Assembly: GCA_963575745.1 (NCBI GenBank)
Contig: CAUYUJ010003636.1
Coordinates: 1-64,000, forward strand
Source: Prorocentrum cordatum
Lineage: Eukaryota; Sar; Dinophyceae; Prorocentrales; Prorocentraceae
DNA: 64,000 bases
Direction: 5' to 3'
Below, piece by piece: positions 10,703 through 21,870 of the stretch (the first letter of the stretch is position 1; every line of letters begins with the position of its first letter). The position numbers and the translations under genes are program-made. The notes beneath the pieces were generated by a model. That model did no database searches. It saw only the letters and a list, made by a program, of their open reading frames with translations, and was not told the origin of the DNA.

Positions 10703-11602
10703 GCATGACCAGTCTGGAGGCACCCGTGGCAGTGCCGCCAGCAACCTCGGTGCCGCGGGCGAGGCAGGACCAGGTCTCCAGCAAACGCATGAGCCGCACC
10801 GTGACAAGCCTGGCCGATGGCGTGGACGCGACCGGTCTCGTAGGCCCAATTGCCCTCCAGGTCCCCGACGGCCAGGCGCAGTCTCTTTCGCGGAAGGGGA
10901 TGAACCGCAGCCACAAGCAGAATATCAAATGGTTCTGGCGCAGGCGCAGGTCACATTCTGGAAGAAGTGGAAGCCCAACGGCGAGGAGCACACCGCGGCG
11001 TTGGGCAAACTCAAGCAGGCCAAGGCCTCAATCTTGGCTTCGAAATCGTTGGACCAGCAGGCACAATCTCTCTCGGACCAGTTGGGGACCCAACTCCAGA
11101 AGTACGCATCACAAACATCGGAACTCAAGCAGCTCGTTGCAGTCATCCTGGACGTCGGCGATAGGCACTCCAAGCTCGTCACGGAGGCCAAGAACAGGCG
11201 GCAGGAGATCCAGGACCTCGAGAGCCAGTGCAATATGGCCAAGCGAAGACCTATTATCGACCTTGCATGGGGTTCTCGCGGCGCGCGTGCCGCCCGGCAG
11301 CAGGGCGCCGCCCGACCTCTGCTCGAAGGTGGCCGAGCGTGCGGCCTACTTCGGCGACCTCGCGACTCAGCGCGTGCAGTCCCAGGAGGCGGCGCCGAGG
11401 CCGCGGGGTGGACAACGGCTTCCCGAGCGTCGGCGAGGCTCCTGAGGGAGAGCTCGTCGACGCAGGCGACGCCGCCAGCGGCGACGCGCCGCCGACGCCG
11501 CCCATCGGCGCCGCCGCGGCGGCGGGCGCTGCGGCCACAGGCGAGAACGCGCCGCGCCCGAACGACGCGGAGCTCGACGCGGGAGCAGACGAGATGGACT
11601 AG
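10554..11602 (+). pseudogene. Retroelement ORF1-like, Cys-rich motif, polyQ and coiled coil
   Basis: The ATG at 10554 opens a frame whose first 35 residues hold C10, C15, C21, C28 and C31 (CNRRGCKGWAWCSTGAKHC, then AQCGGRF), a probable zinc-binding motif. A 14-residue glutamine run (CAG repeat, about 10662-10703) follows, then an Arg/Pro-rich linker and a helical segment (LGKLKQAKASILASKSLDQQ, QTSELKQLVAVILDVGDRH) typical of a coiled coil. After about 11230 the coding signal moves to another frame (PPDLCSKVAERAAYFGDLAT) and then to a third ending ...GADEMD-stop at 11602. At least two frameshifts are therefore needed, or an unrecognised intron. ORF1 proteins of LINE elements bind RNA; that role is inferred here. 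Confidence 0.65.
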
Positions 11603-11884
11603 ACCAAGTCCCTGGCGCGCGCGGCGTCGGCCCCCCGGGCCGTCGCCAGCGGCGTGGCCGAGATCCAGGGCAGGGAAGGCCCGTGGGCCAAGCGGGCCAA
11701 GGCGGCGGCATCAGCAGCAGCGGCAGCAGCAACGGGGACAGCGGGGGCATCAGGGTCTTCGCCGCCGTCTTCACCACCGTCTCTTTGACAACGTCTACAC
11801 GCTCGCCACGATCAACGGATCGTGCTTCGTAGGGGCCCAGCACTGCGCGCAATTTAACTTTCATCTGCGCCCAGGAGCCCAGGC

Positions 11885-12520
11885 TTGAAGCAGGGGGCAG
11901 TAGCATTCGTCAGATACAATGGTGCTTCGCACGAGGCTGGCTTGCTCACGTTGCGCCTGCCGCCCGCAACCCCATCGGGTGAGCTTGTCTCGGGGGTGGC
12001 GGTTTTAGTGCGGGATGGCTTGGACCTCGGGGTCCAGCCGCTGCAATTTGCTCCAGGACTGACAGCTCCAGACTCGCTGGAATTGTCGTCGAAGCGCCAG
12101 GGGTCCCAGCTTTCGGTCTGGTGAGCGCTTATTGTCATGCATCCTCGGTCCCCAATGAGACCGATTTAAACCTGCTGGCCGCCATCGGCCAAACCCAAGA
12201 TCTAGCAGGCAAGCCTCTCACTGTTGCAAGCGATTTCAATTTGCAGCCAGAGGGGCTTCAGCAGGGCGCGGATTTCCTCACGCGCGCCACGATGAGGGCA
12301 GCGGCGCCCAAAGCCGCCACCTACCGTACTAAGAACACGAAGTCGACCCTCGATTTCTTTATCCACAGCCAGGCCTTGGGGCCCTGCCTGGAAGCTCCCT
12401 GTATATTGACCCCCTACCCCTTTGGCTCCCCACGGCCCTGTTACCATGGCCCTGCGTGTGCAAGGCCATTTCAAGATACCGGCGATCCTCACGCCCCAGA
12501 AGCTCCCCACTAGGACGCCC
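11885..12520 (+). pseudogene. APE/EEP endonuclease domain, copy 1
   Basis: Endonuclease that would nick target DNA to prime reverse transcription. Visible blocks: GELVSGVAVLVRDGLDL near 11980-12030, then after a frameshift near 12060 the strand-core block EAPGVPAFGLVSAY, then NETDLNLLAAIGQTQ and the catalytic box VASDFNLQPE (12223-12252), equivalent to the family GDFN with Gly changed to Ser. The block TYRTKNTKSTLDFFIHS (about 12322-12375) matches the late substrate-binding region. At least one frameshift, so non-functional as it stands. The rest of the domain leads into the linker PTRTPIGPQLPSVSWHQTA. Confidence 0.7.
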
Positions 12521-12736
12521 ATCGGACCTCAGCTCCCGTCGGTCAGTTGGCATCAGACAGCTGCAGTGATAGAGTATGCCATGCCTCGCAGCCCCTCTCC
12601 GACCAGCAGCGCCCCACCATCCTGGACCACGTGTGCATCGCCCTCGCCCAGGACCTCGAGCACACACTCAATGTGAGAACGGACACACCCCTCAGACCCT
12701 GCAAGACTCCCAACGCCCCCTCCCCCCCAGATTTAC

Positions 12737-14310
12737 ATGGTCTCGGCGAGTGCGAAGTGTTCCCAGGGGCGCAAGTGCTGGACGGCCTACTCCAGGCCTC
12801 TTCGATGGCTCCCAAATCGGCTGCAATATTTTCGACGAAGCATCCAGGATGAGGATCTCCAGGATTTTCGGGACACCCTGGACAGTCTGGAAGACAGCCC
12901 TGAAGGTTTTAACACCTCTCCTACCCTTGCTCAAGGAATGCAGGAAGTTCGCGTTGCCGCAGGATTGTTGCATAAGGGTCTACAAGCGCAGAAGCTCAAC
13001 GCAGAGTTGGGCATCACGAATTTAGATGAGCTGCTCGAGCAAGCCGGCAAGATCATCGATGCTGAACTTGCCACCGAGCGCAGTAAGGACGGGCAGGAGT
13101 GAAGGGATTGGGCGCAGTCACCCATGAAAGGAGATATGGGATGGGCGCGCGGGTGGACGAAGAAGCTCGAAGCTTGGAAGCCTGCTTCGGTTGTGCATCG
13201 CCAGCGGTTTTCTGGACGCCCGCGGCACATCCTCCAGGTCGAGGCCGACCGACTCGCCAAGATTTGAAATGATCGCACTGAAACTCCCCCAACATGTGTT
13301 CCCCAGACCGACGACAGGGTGACCCTTGGACCCATCACCCCAGCTCGCATTCGAAAGGTATCCAGAAGCTTTCCACACACTACGGCCTCAACTTTGGGAC
13401 GGGGCGCGCCCGCGCCACTTCGCCGTGCTCGATGACGAGCAAGCCGAGCTGGTTTGTAAGATGATTGAGCTTATCGAGCAGATTGGGCACATGCCATCGC
13501 AGCTGCAGGGTGCGATATCTACGCTTCTGCTCAAGTTTAAACAGCATGACGATATAAATGCCCAGCCCGCCACCCGGTCGATTGGCATGCTCCCTGCTCT
13601 TTATCGTGTCTGGGCTCGACTGCGGAGATCAGCAGCCCGAGAGTGGGAATTTCACCACAGACGACTATCTATTGCACGTCAAGCGGGACATTCACTAGTA
13701 GAACTTGCATATGCACAGCCACTTGAATGTGAATATCATGCGTGTCAAGAAGAACCCCACCATTTCGCTCAAGTGTTATGGGACCCCTCTATCTATTACG
13801 AGCATATAGGTCGTGAGTGCCTTGCCCAGCGCGCTGTCGCCCCTGGTTGTCCGTGCTGCCTGCTTCGCATCATTCTATCTCATTATGGAAGCACTCAATT
13901 CGCTGCTATGCAGGATGCGCGCGTTAATGTCGGCAAAGCGTGGAAGGGGGTTGATGGCAAGGCGCGGGTGGGAGACGCATCCCGTGCTAATGTATGTTCT
14001 TGCCCCCCTCGACCAATGGGCAGCCACGCGCGGCTACAGTCGCTTCGCGATGTTTATCGACGACTTATTGCTGCAGTGCCGTGCTAGGAACTATGAAGTA
14101 GCGATCAGGCAAGTGAATGTGGCCGCTCGGTCGCTAGCCAGATGCATCAAGCACGAGCTTAAGTGCCAGATCGCTACCCAGAAGAGCCAGGCTTTAGCCT
14201 CCAACCAAAGACATCCAAAACAAGCTTCGGAAGACGACCCGCGGGGCGCTCGCTGGGCCCTCCACGGACATCTCAGGACCCAACCTCGGCATGGAAAGCA
14301 GGGCTGAACG
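12737..14310 (+). pseudogene. Reverse transcriptase domain, copy 1
   Basis: N-terminal helical part (FRDTLDSLEDSPEGFNTSP) and MGWARGWTKKLEAWKPASV at about 13137-13195, then a stop. In the next open frame (13326 on) the fingers block ARPRHFAVLDDEQAELVCKM is followed by RSIGMLPALYRVWARLRRSA, the RT motif that precedes the palm. CLAQRAVAPGCPCCLLRII resembles RT motif 4. The catalytic box is AMFIDDLLLQC (FIDD at 14053-14064), matching the [FY]xDD rule. These blocks lie in different frames, so several frameshifts separate them. The enzyme cannot be made from this copy. Confidence 0.75.
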
Positions 14311-15290
14311 GCCCCAACCAAAGGCGCGCGCGAAAAGGGCGAAAGCTTGTGGAGCGCGCGCATCAGATCAAGAAGCGCGTGGCCCGTATCATAATGATTA
14401 AACATGATGGAGGGAAGGGTGAGAAGTTATGCAATGCTGGCCTTGCAGCGGCAACCACGTTCGGAGCTGAGGTCACGGGCATCAAAAAACACTGTGCTCG
14501 CACAGGCCCAGACTCAATCTTTAGCTGCAGCAGGTCCTAGGAATGCCTCGAGGAGCCGCACTCTCTCTCGCTCCTCATCCTCCAGGACCCCCGGTGGGAA
14601 GCGGGCCTCGGGCCCGCGCTTCTGTGGCACCGTCTTGTCTGGGGGGCCAGCGCCCGCCCCGACGCGGCCGTGGCCAACCTCCAACAAATCAGCCTCTGGG
14701 GGGAGGCGGTTTTGCCGAGAGTTTCCAAAACTTGGGGCTCCTGTAGGGGCCCCATCAGCGCGGCGGCCCTCTCGTTGGCCAGGGTGGGGCGGTCGTGTCA
14801 GGGCCCCTTCCGTTGTGCGACTCCTACAGGCCTTGTGCATCCCCCCCCCGGGAACTTCCCCAGCCTGCATTGCCAAGCAGCTCGAGGTTGCCTGGCACAA
14901 CAAGTTAGCAGTACAGGCTGCCACCAAGATGGGGCATCCTGGCGACCAGCTTGATGTTTCAGCCATCCGCACCATCCTCCGCTCAGTCGAACCACCTGGA
15001 GTATCTGGACCATGGGGCGCGCACCTTCAGCAGGATACGATGCGCCGACTGGTTGCCCATGTGGACACCACAAATATGACCTCCAACATCGCCTCCTCGA
15101 GTGGCCCAAGACTGCCCAGGCCAGAGAAGAGTTCGCTAGCGGGGAGCTTCGTAGGTTGAAAGACCCGGTTACTGACACCTCCCCTCTCCATCTTGGGTTC
15201 CAGTCTGCGCCCAACTTCGTGGGCAACCCTCCCCATGGCACTGGCCTGGGGGGCGCTAAGTTTTTGGTGCGGAGACCCGAATATAAGGTC
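14311..15290 (+). pseudogene. RT C-terminal region with Cys/His motif, copy 1
   Basis: After the palm the sequence holds thumb-like and linker blocks, with Pro/Gly/Arg-rich stretches in shifting frames. Near 15033-15135 it reads YDAPTGCPCGHHKYDLQHRL, then LEWPKTAQAREEFASGELRR, a C-x-C-G-H-H...H arrangement like the Cys/His motif that follows RT in many LINE proteins. The copy ends at the duplication junction, without RNase H. Confidence 0.55.
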
Positions 15291-15429
15291 TTCACCGCCG
15301 TCTCTTCGACAACGTCTACACGCTCGCCGCGATCAACGGATCGTGCTGGGGGGCAGTGATCGGCTTAGTAGTGCCCAGCACTGCGCGCAATTTAACGTTC
15401 GTCTGCGCCCAGGAGTGCAGGCTTGAAAC

Positions 15430-16110
15430 AGGGGGCAGTATCATTCGTCAGATACAATGATGCTTCGCACGAGGCTGGCTTGCTCACATTGCACCTGCCG
15501 TCCGCAACCCCATTGGGTGAGCTTGTTTCGGGGGTGGCGGTTTTAGTTCGGGATGGCTTGGGTTTCGGGGTCCAGCCGCTGCAATTTTTCTCCAAGGACT
15601 GACAGCTCCAGACTCGCCGGAGTTGTCGTCGAAGCGCCAGGGGCCCCAGCTTTCGGTCTGGTGAGCGCGCGTGTCCGAGCAACCTCGGGCCCCAATGAAA
15701 CAAATTTGAGTCTGCTGGCCGCCATCGGCCAGGCCCAAGAACTTCGCAGGCAAGCCTCTCACTGTTGCAGGTGAGTTCAATTTGCAGCCTGAGAGGCTTC
15801 AGCAGGGCGCGGATTTCCCCACGCGTCCCACGACGAGGGCAGCGGCGCCCAAAAGCCGCCACCTACCGCACTAAGAACACGAAGTCGACCCTCGATTTCT
15901 TTATCCACAGCCAGGCCTCGGGGGCCTGGCTGGAAGCCCCCTGCGCCTTGACCTCCTACCCCGTGGCTCCCCACCGCCCTGTTACCATGGCCCTGCGCGC
16001 GCAGGGCAATTTCAAGATACCGACGCTCCTCAGGCCCGAGGAGCTCCCCACTAGGACGCCCAACGGACCTCAGCTCCCGTCGGGCAGTTGGCATCAGACA
16101 GCTGAGTATG
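15430..16110 (+). pseudogene. APE/EEP endonuclease domain, copy 2
   Basis: Same blocks as copy 1. The catalytic box reads VAGEFN (15764-15781), so the metal-binding Asp of GDFN is Glu here, while copy 1 keeps Asp but has Ser for Gly. Together the copies point to an ancestral VAGDFN. A frameshift lies between this box and the preceding FGLVSARVRATSGPNETNLS block. Later TYRTKNTKSTLDFFIHS is intact. Non-functional. Confidence 0.7.
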
Positions 16111-16279
16111 ATATCCAACTTCTCGGAGATGCCTCGCAGCCCCTCTCCGACCAGCAGCGCCCACCATCCTGGACCACGTGTGCTTCACCCTCGCCCAGGA
16201 CCTCGAGCACACACTTAATGTGAAAACGGGCACACCCCTCAGACCCAGCAAGACTCCCCCCCCCCCCCCCTCCCCCACA

Positions 16280-17830
16280 TCCACATGGTCTCGGCGAGTG
16301 CGAAGTGTTCCCAGGGGCGCAAGTGCTGGACGGCCTACCCCAAGCCTCTTCGATGGCCCCAACATCGGCTGCAATATTTTCGACGAAGCATCCAGGATGA
16401 GGATCTCCAGGATTTCCGGGACACCCTGGACAGTCTGGAAGACAGCCCTGGAAAGTTTAACACCTCTCCTGCCCTTGCTCAAGGGCTGCAGGAAGTTCGC
16501 GTTGCCGCAGGGCCGTTGCATAAAGGTTTACAAGCGCAGAAGCTCAACGCAGAGTTGGGCACCGCGGTTTTAGATGAGCTGCTCGAGCAAGCAAGCAAGC
16601 AAGCAGGCCACCGAGCGCAGTAAGGGCGGACAGGAGTGGAGGGATTGGGTGCAGTCTCCCATGAAAGGAGGTGCGGGGTGGGCGCACGGGTGGACGAAGA
16701 AGCTCGAAGGTTGGAAGCCTGTTTCGGTTGCGCAACGCCGGCGGTTTTCTGGACGCCCGCAGCGCATCCTCCAGGTCGAGACCGACCGGCTCGCCAAGAT
16801 TTGAGATGATCACACTGAGGCTCCCCCAGAATGTGTTCCCCAGACCGACGACAGGGTGGCCCTTGGACCCATCGCCCCAGCTCGCCTTCGAAAGGTATCC
16901 AGAAGCTTTCCACACAATACGGCCTCAACTTGGGACGGAGCGCACCCGCGCCGCTTCGCCGTGCTCGATGACGAGCGAGCCGAGCTAGTCTGTAAGATGA
17001 TTGAGCTTATCGGTCAGATTGGGCACACGCCATCACAGCTGCAGGGTGCTATATCTACGCTCGTGCTCAAATTGAAACAACATGGTGACATTAATGCCCA
17101 GCCCGCCTTTCGGTCGATTGGCATGCTCCCTGCTCTTTACCGCGTCTGGGCCCGACTGCGGAGATCAGCAGCCCGAGAGTGGGCATTACACCACAGACGA
17201 CTATCTATTGCACGTCAAGCAGAACATTCACCAGTATAACTTGTATATGCGCAGTGACTTGACTGTGAAAATCATGCGTGCCAAGAGGAACCCCGACATC
17301 CCGCTCAAGTGTCATGGGGCCTCTCTCTAACTATTACGAGCATATAGATCGTGAGTGCCTTGCCCAGCGCGCTGTCGCCCCTGGTTGTCCGTGCTGCCTG
17401 TTCCGCATCATTCTATCTCAATATGGAAGCACTCGTTTCGCTGCTATGCAGGACGCGCGTGTTAACGTCGGCAACGCGTGGAGGGGTTCGATTGCAGGGC
17501 GCGGGTGAGCGACGTATCTCGCGCGAATGTACGTTCTTGCCCCCCCTCGACCAGTGGGCAGCCACGCGCAGCTACATTCGCCTCGCGATGTTTATCGACG
17601 ACTTATTGCTGCAGTGCCATGCTAGGAGCTATGAAGTAGTGATCTGGCAAGTAAGTTTAGCTGCTCGGTCGCTAGCCATATGCATCAAGCACGAGCTTAA
17701 GTGCCAGATCGCTACCCAAAAGAGCCAGGCTTTAGCCTCCAACCAAAGACATCCAAAACAAGCTTCGGAAGACGACCCGCGGGGCGCTCATCTCGAGACC
17801 CAACCTCGGCATGGAAAGCGGGGCTGAACG
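16280..17830 (+). pseudogene. Reverse transcriptase domain, copy 2
   Basis: Parallels copy 1: EWRDWVQSPMKGGAGWAHGW near 16637-16690, HPRRFAVLDDERAELVCKMI near 16945, RSIGMLPALYRVWARLRRSA near 17112-17170, CLAQRAVAPGCPCCLFRII near 17358, and AMFIDDLLLQCHARS with FIDD at 17591-17602. Stops and frameshifts fall at different places from those in copy 1 (for example around 17330 and 17505), so much decay happened after the duplication. Copy 2 lacks about 20 bp present in copy 1 near 14265-14290. Confidence 0.75.
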
Positions 17831-18840
17831 GCCCCAAAGGCGCCGGCGAAAAAAGGCGAAAGCTTGTGGAGCGCATGAGCAAGATCAAGAAACGCGTGGC
17901 CCGTATCAAAATGATTAAACATGCTGGAGGGAAGGGTGAGAAGTCATGCAATGCTGGCCTTGCAGCGGCAACCACGTTCGGAGCTGAGGTCACGGGCGTC
18001 AACAACGCGGTGCTCGCGCAGGCCCAGACTCAATCTTTAGCTGCAGCAGGTCCTAGGAATGCCTCGAGGAGCCGCACTCTCTCGCTCCTCATCCTCCAGG
18101 ACCCCGGTGGGAAGCGGGCCTCGGGCCCGCGCTTCTGCGGCACCGTCTTGTCTGGGAGGCCAACGCCCGCCCCGACGCAGCCGTGGCCAACCTCCAACAG
18201 ATCAGCCTCTGGGGGGGGGGGGGCGGTCTTGCCGAGAATTTCCAAAACTTGGGGCCCCTGTAGGGGCCCCATCAGCGCGGCGGCCCTCTCGTTGGCCAGG
18301 GTGGGGCGGTCGTTTCAGGGCCCCTTCCGTTGTGCGACTCCTACAGGCCCTGCGCATCCCCTCCCGGGACTTCCCCGGCCTACATTGCCAAGCAGCTCGA
18401 GGCTGCCTAGCAGCACAGGCTGCCGCCATGCTGGGGGATCCTGGCGAGCAGCTTGATGTTTAAGCCCTCCGCACCATCCTCGGCTCAGTCGAGCTGACCA
18501 TGCAGCAGCGCGGCGCGCTGCTGGCCTTCGCCACCCAGAGTATCTGGACCATGGAGCGCGCACTTTCAGCAGGATATGATGCGCCCGCAGGCTGCCCATG
18601 TGGACACCACAAATAAGACCTCCGACATAGCCTCCTCGAGTGCCCCAAGACTGCCCAGGCCAGAAAAAGAGTTCATAGTGTGGGGCCCCGTGGGTTGAAA
18701 GACCCGATGCCGGACGCCCCCCCTCTCCACCTCAAGTTTCAATTTGCGCCCAATTTGCCCCCCCCCCCCCCCCCCCCCCCCCCCCGGCACTGGCCTGGCG
18801 GGCGCGAAGCTTTGGCGTCGAGACCCGACTTGAAGGCCCG
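17831..18840 (+). pseudogene. RT C-terminal region with Cys/His motif, copy 2
   Basis: Equivalent to 14311-15290. The Cys/His motif is at about 18575-18620 (GCPCGHHK, then a TAA stop in place of Tyr, then DL). A long C run at 18758-18786 interrupts the linker. It leads directly into RNase H, showing that the ancestral order was RT, Cys/His motif, RNase H. Confidence 0.55.
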
Positions 18841-18857
18841 AGGAAGCGTTCAAAGGT

Positions 18858-19330
18858 GATGTCTACACAGATGGTGGTTGCACGTGTCACGGCCACCATA
18901 ACTTCAATGTTGATGGGTTTGCCGTAGTGTGCATGGTGGATGGAAATGAGTTGGGCACCTTTTATGGCCGCGTTGGGCCCCTGGGGGCCCAAACCTCGGG
19001 GGCCGCCGAGCACCTCGCCGCAGTGGCGGCAGGCAGGCTCTCGCCTCACGTTGACTAGATTTACTCTGATCATAAGGGGGACTTGCAGTTGCACGGCGAG
19101 ACTGAATACCCTCGACGCAACCTATGGTCAGGTTGCAAAGTGATCGCGGGCGGAGGCTATTTTGAACACGGCCCTAAACTCCAGACGGTCCAGGCTCGCC
19201 AAAATCTGGAGTTGCCCCCCCCGACAGTGACGAATTCCGTTTAGCTAGCGGCAACGATGCCGAAGATCGAATTGCCAAGGCCGCCGCGAACCTTGGCGGT
19301 CAACCTAGTCTCGACGACGTGGGGCAGCAT
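18858..19330 (+). pseudogene. RNase H domain of the retroelement
   Basis: RNase H removes RNA from the RNA/DNA hybrid after reverse transcription. The blocks are in family order: DVYTDGGC (catalytic Asp, 18858), FNVDGFAVVCMVDGNELGTF (beta strands), TSGAAEHLAAVAAGRLS (catalytic Glu), a TAG stop at about 19058, IYSDHKGDLQ (second catalytic Asp) and, after a frame change in a run of eight C near 19207, DEFRLASGNDAEDRIAKAAA (last acidic residue). Two lesions in an otherwise easily read domain indicate modest decay. It occurs once, right of the duplicated segment. Confidence 0.75.
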
Positions 19331-19990
19331 CAGAAATACACAGCTCTGCTGAATAAATACTTTCGATATGTGTCCAAAGCCCTTGGGGAGTGGCCCGCCA
19401 TAGCCCCTCGTCGCAACAGGGCGCTGGTCAAGCCCGTGAAGAGCCTCTCCCCGCCCTCGGGGGCTGCCTCGGCCTTGGCCCCCTGGGGCCCTGGGGCCCC
19501 GCCTCCCGTCCCTCCCCCCCCTCCTCCTCCTGTGGCCCCTCGCGAGACTCCGAGGGCCCACGTCTGGGCGATAGTGGGTGGCCAGCGCCGGTGTGCGATC
19601 TACCGCATCCGCGTCCGAACGTTGAAAGCATATGAGGAGCGATGCAGTGCAGTGGATTGCCCTGGACACTGCCCCCAGATGTCCAGCCTGGCCTCCAACC
19701 CCAGGATTTGTTCTATAACGAGCACCTCGAACAGCCAACAAGTTTTCTGGTGTGCCACAAGTGTGGTTCCTTTGAGGAAGGCAATTCGAGAGGTTTGTCT
19801 GGTGATTGTAACTTGAATCCGCCCCTTAATGGGGCCAAGTTGCAGCTACAGAGAGCACAGTCTGGCCGTCACCCAAAGAGTGCCACCGCCAGCCCGATTG
19901 TGCTCATTCTCCCCCCCGTGCCGCTGGCGCAGCTGCTGAAAGAGGCAGCTCAAGCCCAGGCGCAGACAGGCCCACACCATGGATGAGGCC
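19331..19990 (+). pseudogene. Retroelement C-terminal tail with Cys motif
   Basis: Continues from RNase H: QKYTALLNKYFRYVSKALGE, a Pro-rich linker, HVWAIVGGQRRCAIYRIRVR, then in another frame QPTSFLVCHKCGSFEEGN with a later Cys (GLSGDC). CxxCG followed by a distal Cys is common at the C-terminus of such elements. An open frame continues to about 19983. No clear 3' end or poly(A) tail. Confidence 0.5.
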
Positions 19991-20039
19991 TGCCCACCGT
20001 CCTGGCGTTCTCAACACCAGGGGTGGGCAGTGCCGAATG

Positions 20040-20890
20040 GTCCTGGCGTCGCCTCAATCTCTGTGTGCTTGTGCGTGTGTGCGAGCGCGCTCCCCGCACG
20101 CGTGTCAGGCACCACGACTCAGGGGGAAGGGGCGCTCATTCTTTCTCCTGCGGCATGACCGCAGCTACGCCTTGGCCCGATGTAGGTTTGATCTGGGGGT
20201 TTGTATCTCGCTCCGGCTGGCGGTGCTGGTGTCCCGCAGCCTGCCCTAGTACCCGAGCTATGGGGCACCGCCAGCCAGGCGAGGCATGCCGTCCTTTTCG
20301 CTGCAGACTGCTGTTTGGCGCAACCTCTTTGCTGGGTACGGGGGTGGACTTTGGGCTCCCTTGCCCACCCTGACTGCTGCCCAGATCCACCTTCCCACCT
20401 CCCCGCCGCAGGCGGCGGAGGAACGGGATTGTGTCCAGGTGTGCAACGCCACATCTGGGCCCAACTGAGTACTGTGCGTGTGTGCGAGCGTGTGTGGTCC
20501 TGCACGCGTGTCAGGCACCCCGCCTCAGGGGGAAGGGGCGCTGCACACTCTTCTGCGGCACAGGGCTGCAGCTTCGCCTCAGCCCGCAGCTGTCTCCTGG
20601 AGTCAGAGCGTCTTTCCTGGACTGACCCGAGCTTTGGGGTTCCGTCAGCCAGGCGACAACCCCACGGGGGCCTGAGCACGGGGGTGGACTTGGAGTGCCA
20701 GTCCGCCCCGACAGTGGCTCTGCCCCACTTCCCCACCCCCCATGAACGTGGGCGGTGGCGGTACGGTGCTGCTGAGGCCTGGTGTCCACGGCCACACCAG
20801 GCCCCAGCACCGCATTCAGCGTCGGCAGCGCACTGCCATTTCAGCGGCACCCATGGCCGCTGTGGAGAATAACTGGTGGCCCAGTGCCAC
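20040..20890 (+). repeat. About 400-bp tandem repeat, two diverged copies
   Basis: Copies start near 20065 and 20470. Shared blocks: TGCGTGTGTGCGAGCG, CACGCGTGTCAGGCACC, CTCAGGGGGAAGGGGCGCT, CTGCGGCA, CAGCCAGGCGA and ACGGGGGTGGACTT. Spacing between shared blocks differs (about 400 at the left, about 340 at the right), so indels have accumulated. No coding signal that both copies keep in frame. Confidence 0.75.
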
Positions 20891-20943
20891 GAGGTTTCGG
20901 GTTAGGGTCGGGTCGGCCAACCCTTAGCCTCCATTAGCCAAGT

Positions 20944-21125
20944 GATGGTCCTCCTCCTCCTCCTCCTCCTCCTCCTTCTCCCTCCTCCTCCTCCTCCTCC
21001 TCCTCCTCCTCTTCCTCCTCCTCCTCCTCCTCCTCCTCCTACTCCTCCTCCTCCTCCTCCGCCTCTCTCGTCCTCCTCCTCCTCCTCCTCATCCTCCTCC
21101 TTTTCCCTCCTCCTCCTGTTCCTCC
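20944..21125. repeat. TCC/CTC triplet tract
   Basis: Near-pure CCT repeat on the plus strand with occasional T or C insertions that change frame. Marks the left edge of a 1.5-kb triplet-repeat region. Confidence 0.95.
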
Positions 21126-21474
21126 TCCTCCTCTTATTATTATTCGTATTATTATTGTTAGTCTTATTCTTATTATTATTCTTATTATTCTTATTATTGT
21201 TATTAGTCTTATTATTATTATTATTGTTGTTCGTCGTATTATTATTCCTTTTATTATTACTAATTAGTATTATGATGATTACTATTATTATTAGTAGTAT
21301 TAGTGTTATGATGATTACTATTACTATTATTATTATGATTAGTATTAGTATGATTCGTATTATTGTTATTAGTATTAGTAGTATTAGTATTATTAGTATT
21401 AGTAGTATTAGTATTATTAGGAGTTATTATTATTATTAGTATTACTCTTATTATTATTATTATTAATATTAGAA

Positions 21475-21513
<39 letters not shown>

Positions 21514-21630
21514 TCGTTAGTAGTAGTATTAGTATTGTTCTTACTATTCTTATGAGTATCCCTCTTCTTCTTCGTAATAGTATTATTTTTCGTATTGTTC
21601 GTATTCTTAATACTAGTATTATGTTTCTTC
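21126..21630. repeat. ATT/AGT triplet tract
   Basis: Abrupt switch from CCT to TTA/ATT repeats, then AGT repeats (TATTAGTATTAGTAGTATTAG), a pure AGT stretch (about 21478-21512) and back to ATT. It reads as poly-Ile, Leu, Tyr or Ser; the minus frame reads Asn/Thr-rich. AT-rich island in a GC-rich setting. Confidence 0.95.
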
Positions 21631-21868
21631 TTCTTCTTCGTCCTCCTCCTCCTCCGTTTCCGTCTCCTCCTCCTCCTCCTCCTCCTCCTCCTCCACTTCC
21701 TCCTCCCTCATCCCCCTCCCCCTCCTCCTCCTCCTCCTCCTCCTCCGTTTCCTTCCTTCTCCTCCTCCCCCTGCTCCTCCCCCTCCTCGGACCTTCCTCC
21801 TCCTCCTCCTCCTCCTCCTCCTCCTCCTCCCCCTCCTCCTCCTCCTCCTCCTCCTCCTCCTCCTCCTC
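21631..21868. repeat. TCC/CTC triplet tract
   Basis: CCT repeats with CCG and CCC interruptions, continuing the triplet region up to the exon-like island. Confidence 0.95.
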
Positions 21869-21870
21869 CT

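Larger units (their letters stand above)
11770..15290 (+). repeat. Tandem duplication unit 1 (about 3.52 kb)
   Basis: Starts TTCACCACCGTCTCTTTGAC and matches the segment beginning TTCACCGCCGTCTCTTCGAC at 15291. Both units carry the same parts in the same order: CAATTTAAC near the start, endonuclease, RT, FIDD box, Cys/His motif and a CTGGCCTGG block near the end. Alignment offset is about 3521 at the left and about 3551 at the right, so indels have accumulated since duplication. Confidence 0.85.
15291..18840 (+). repeat. Tandem duplication unit 2 (about 3.55 kb)
   Basis: Head-to-tail partner of 11770-15290. The junction at about 15285-15300 joins GACCCGAATATAAGGTC to TTCACCGCCG; GGTCTTC at the join also occurs just before unit 1 (AGGGTCTTCGCCGCCGTC, near 11753), so the break is at microhomology. 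Unit 2 has a 30-50-bp poly-C run near 18758-18786 that unit 1 lacks. Confidence 0.85.
10554..19980 (+). mobile_element. Non-LTR retroelement with internal tandem duplication
   Basis: One plus-strand LINE-type element. In order: ORF1 with a Cys-rich motif (10554-11602), APE/EEP endonuclease, RT, Cys/His motif, then a second copy of endonuclease through Cys/His motif, then a single RNase H and a C-terminal Cys motif. ORF1 is present once at the left and RNase H once at the right, so this reads as one insertion with an internal duplication, not two insertions. Frameshifts and stops throughout show it is dead. I see no target-site duplication or poly(A) tail. The family assignment rests on motif order only. 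Confidence 0.8.

Noticed and set aside
11770-18840. Two independent retroelement insertions
   Set aside because: The left unit lacks RNase H, the right unit lacks ORF1, and the join is at microhomology; a tandem internal duplication explains all of this.
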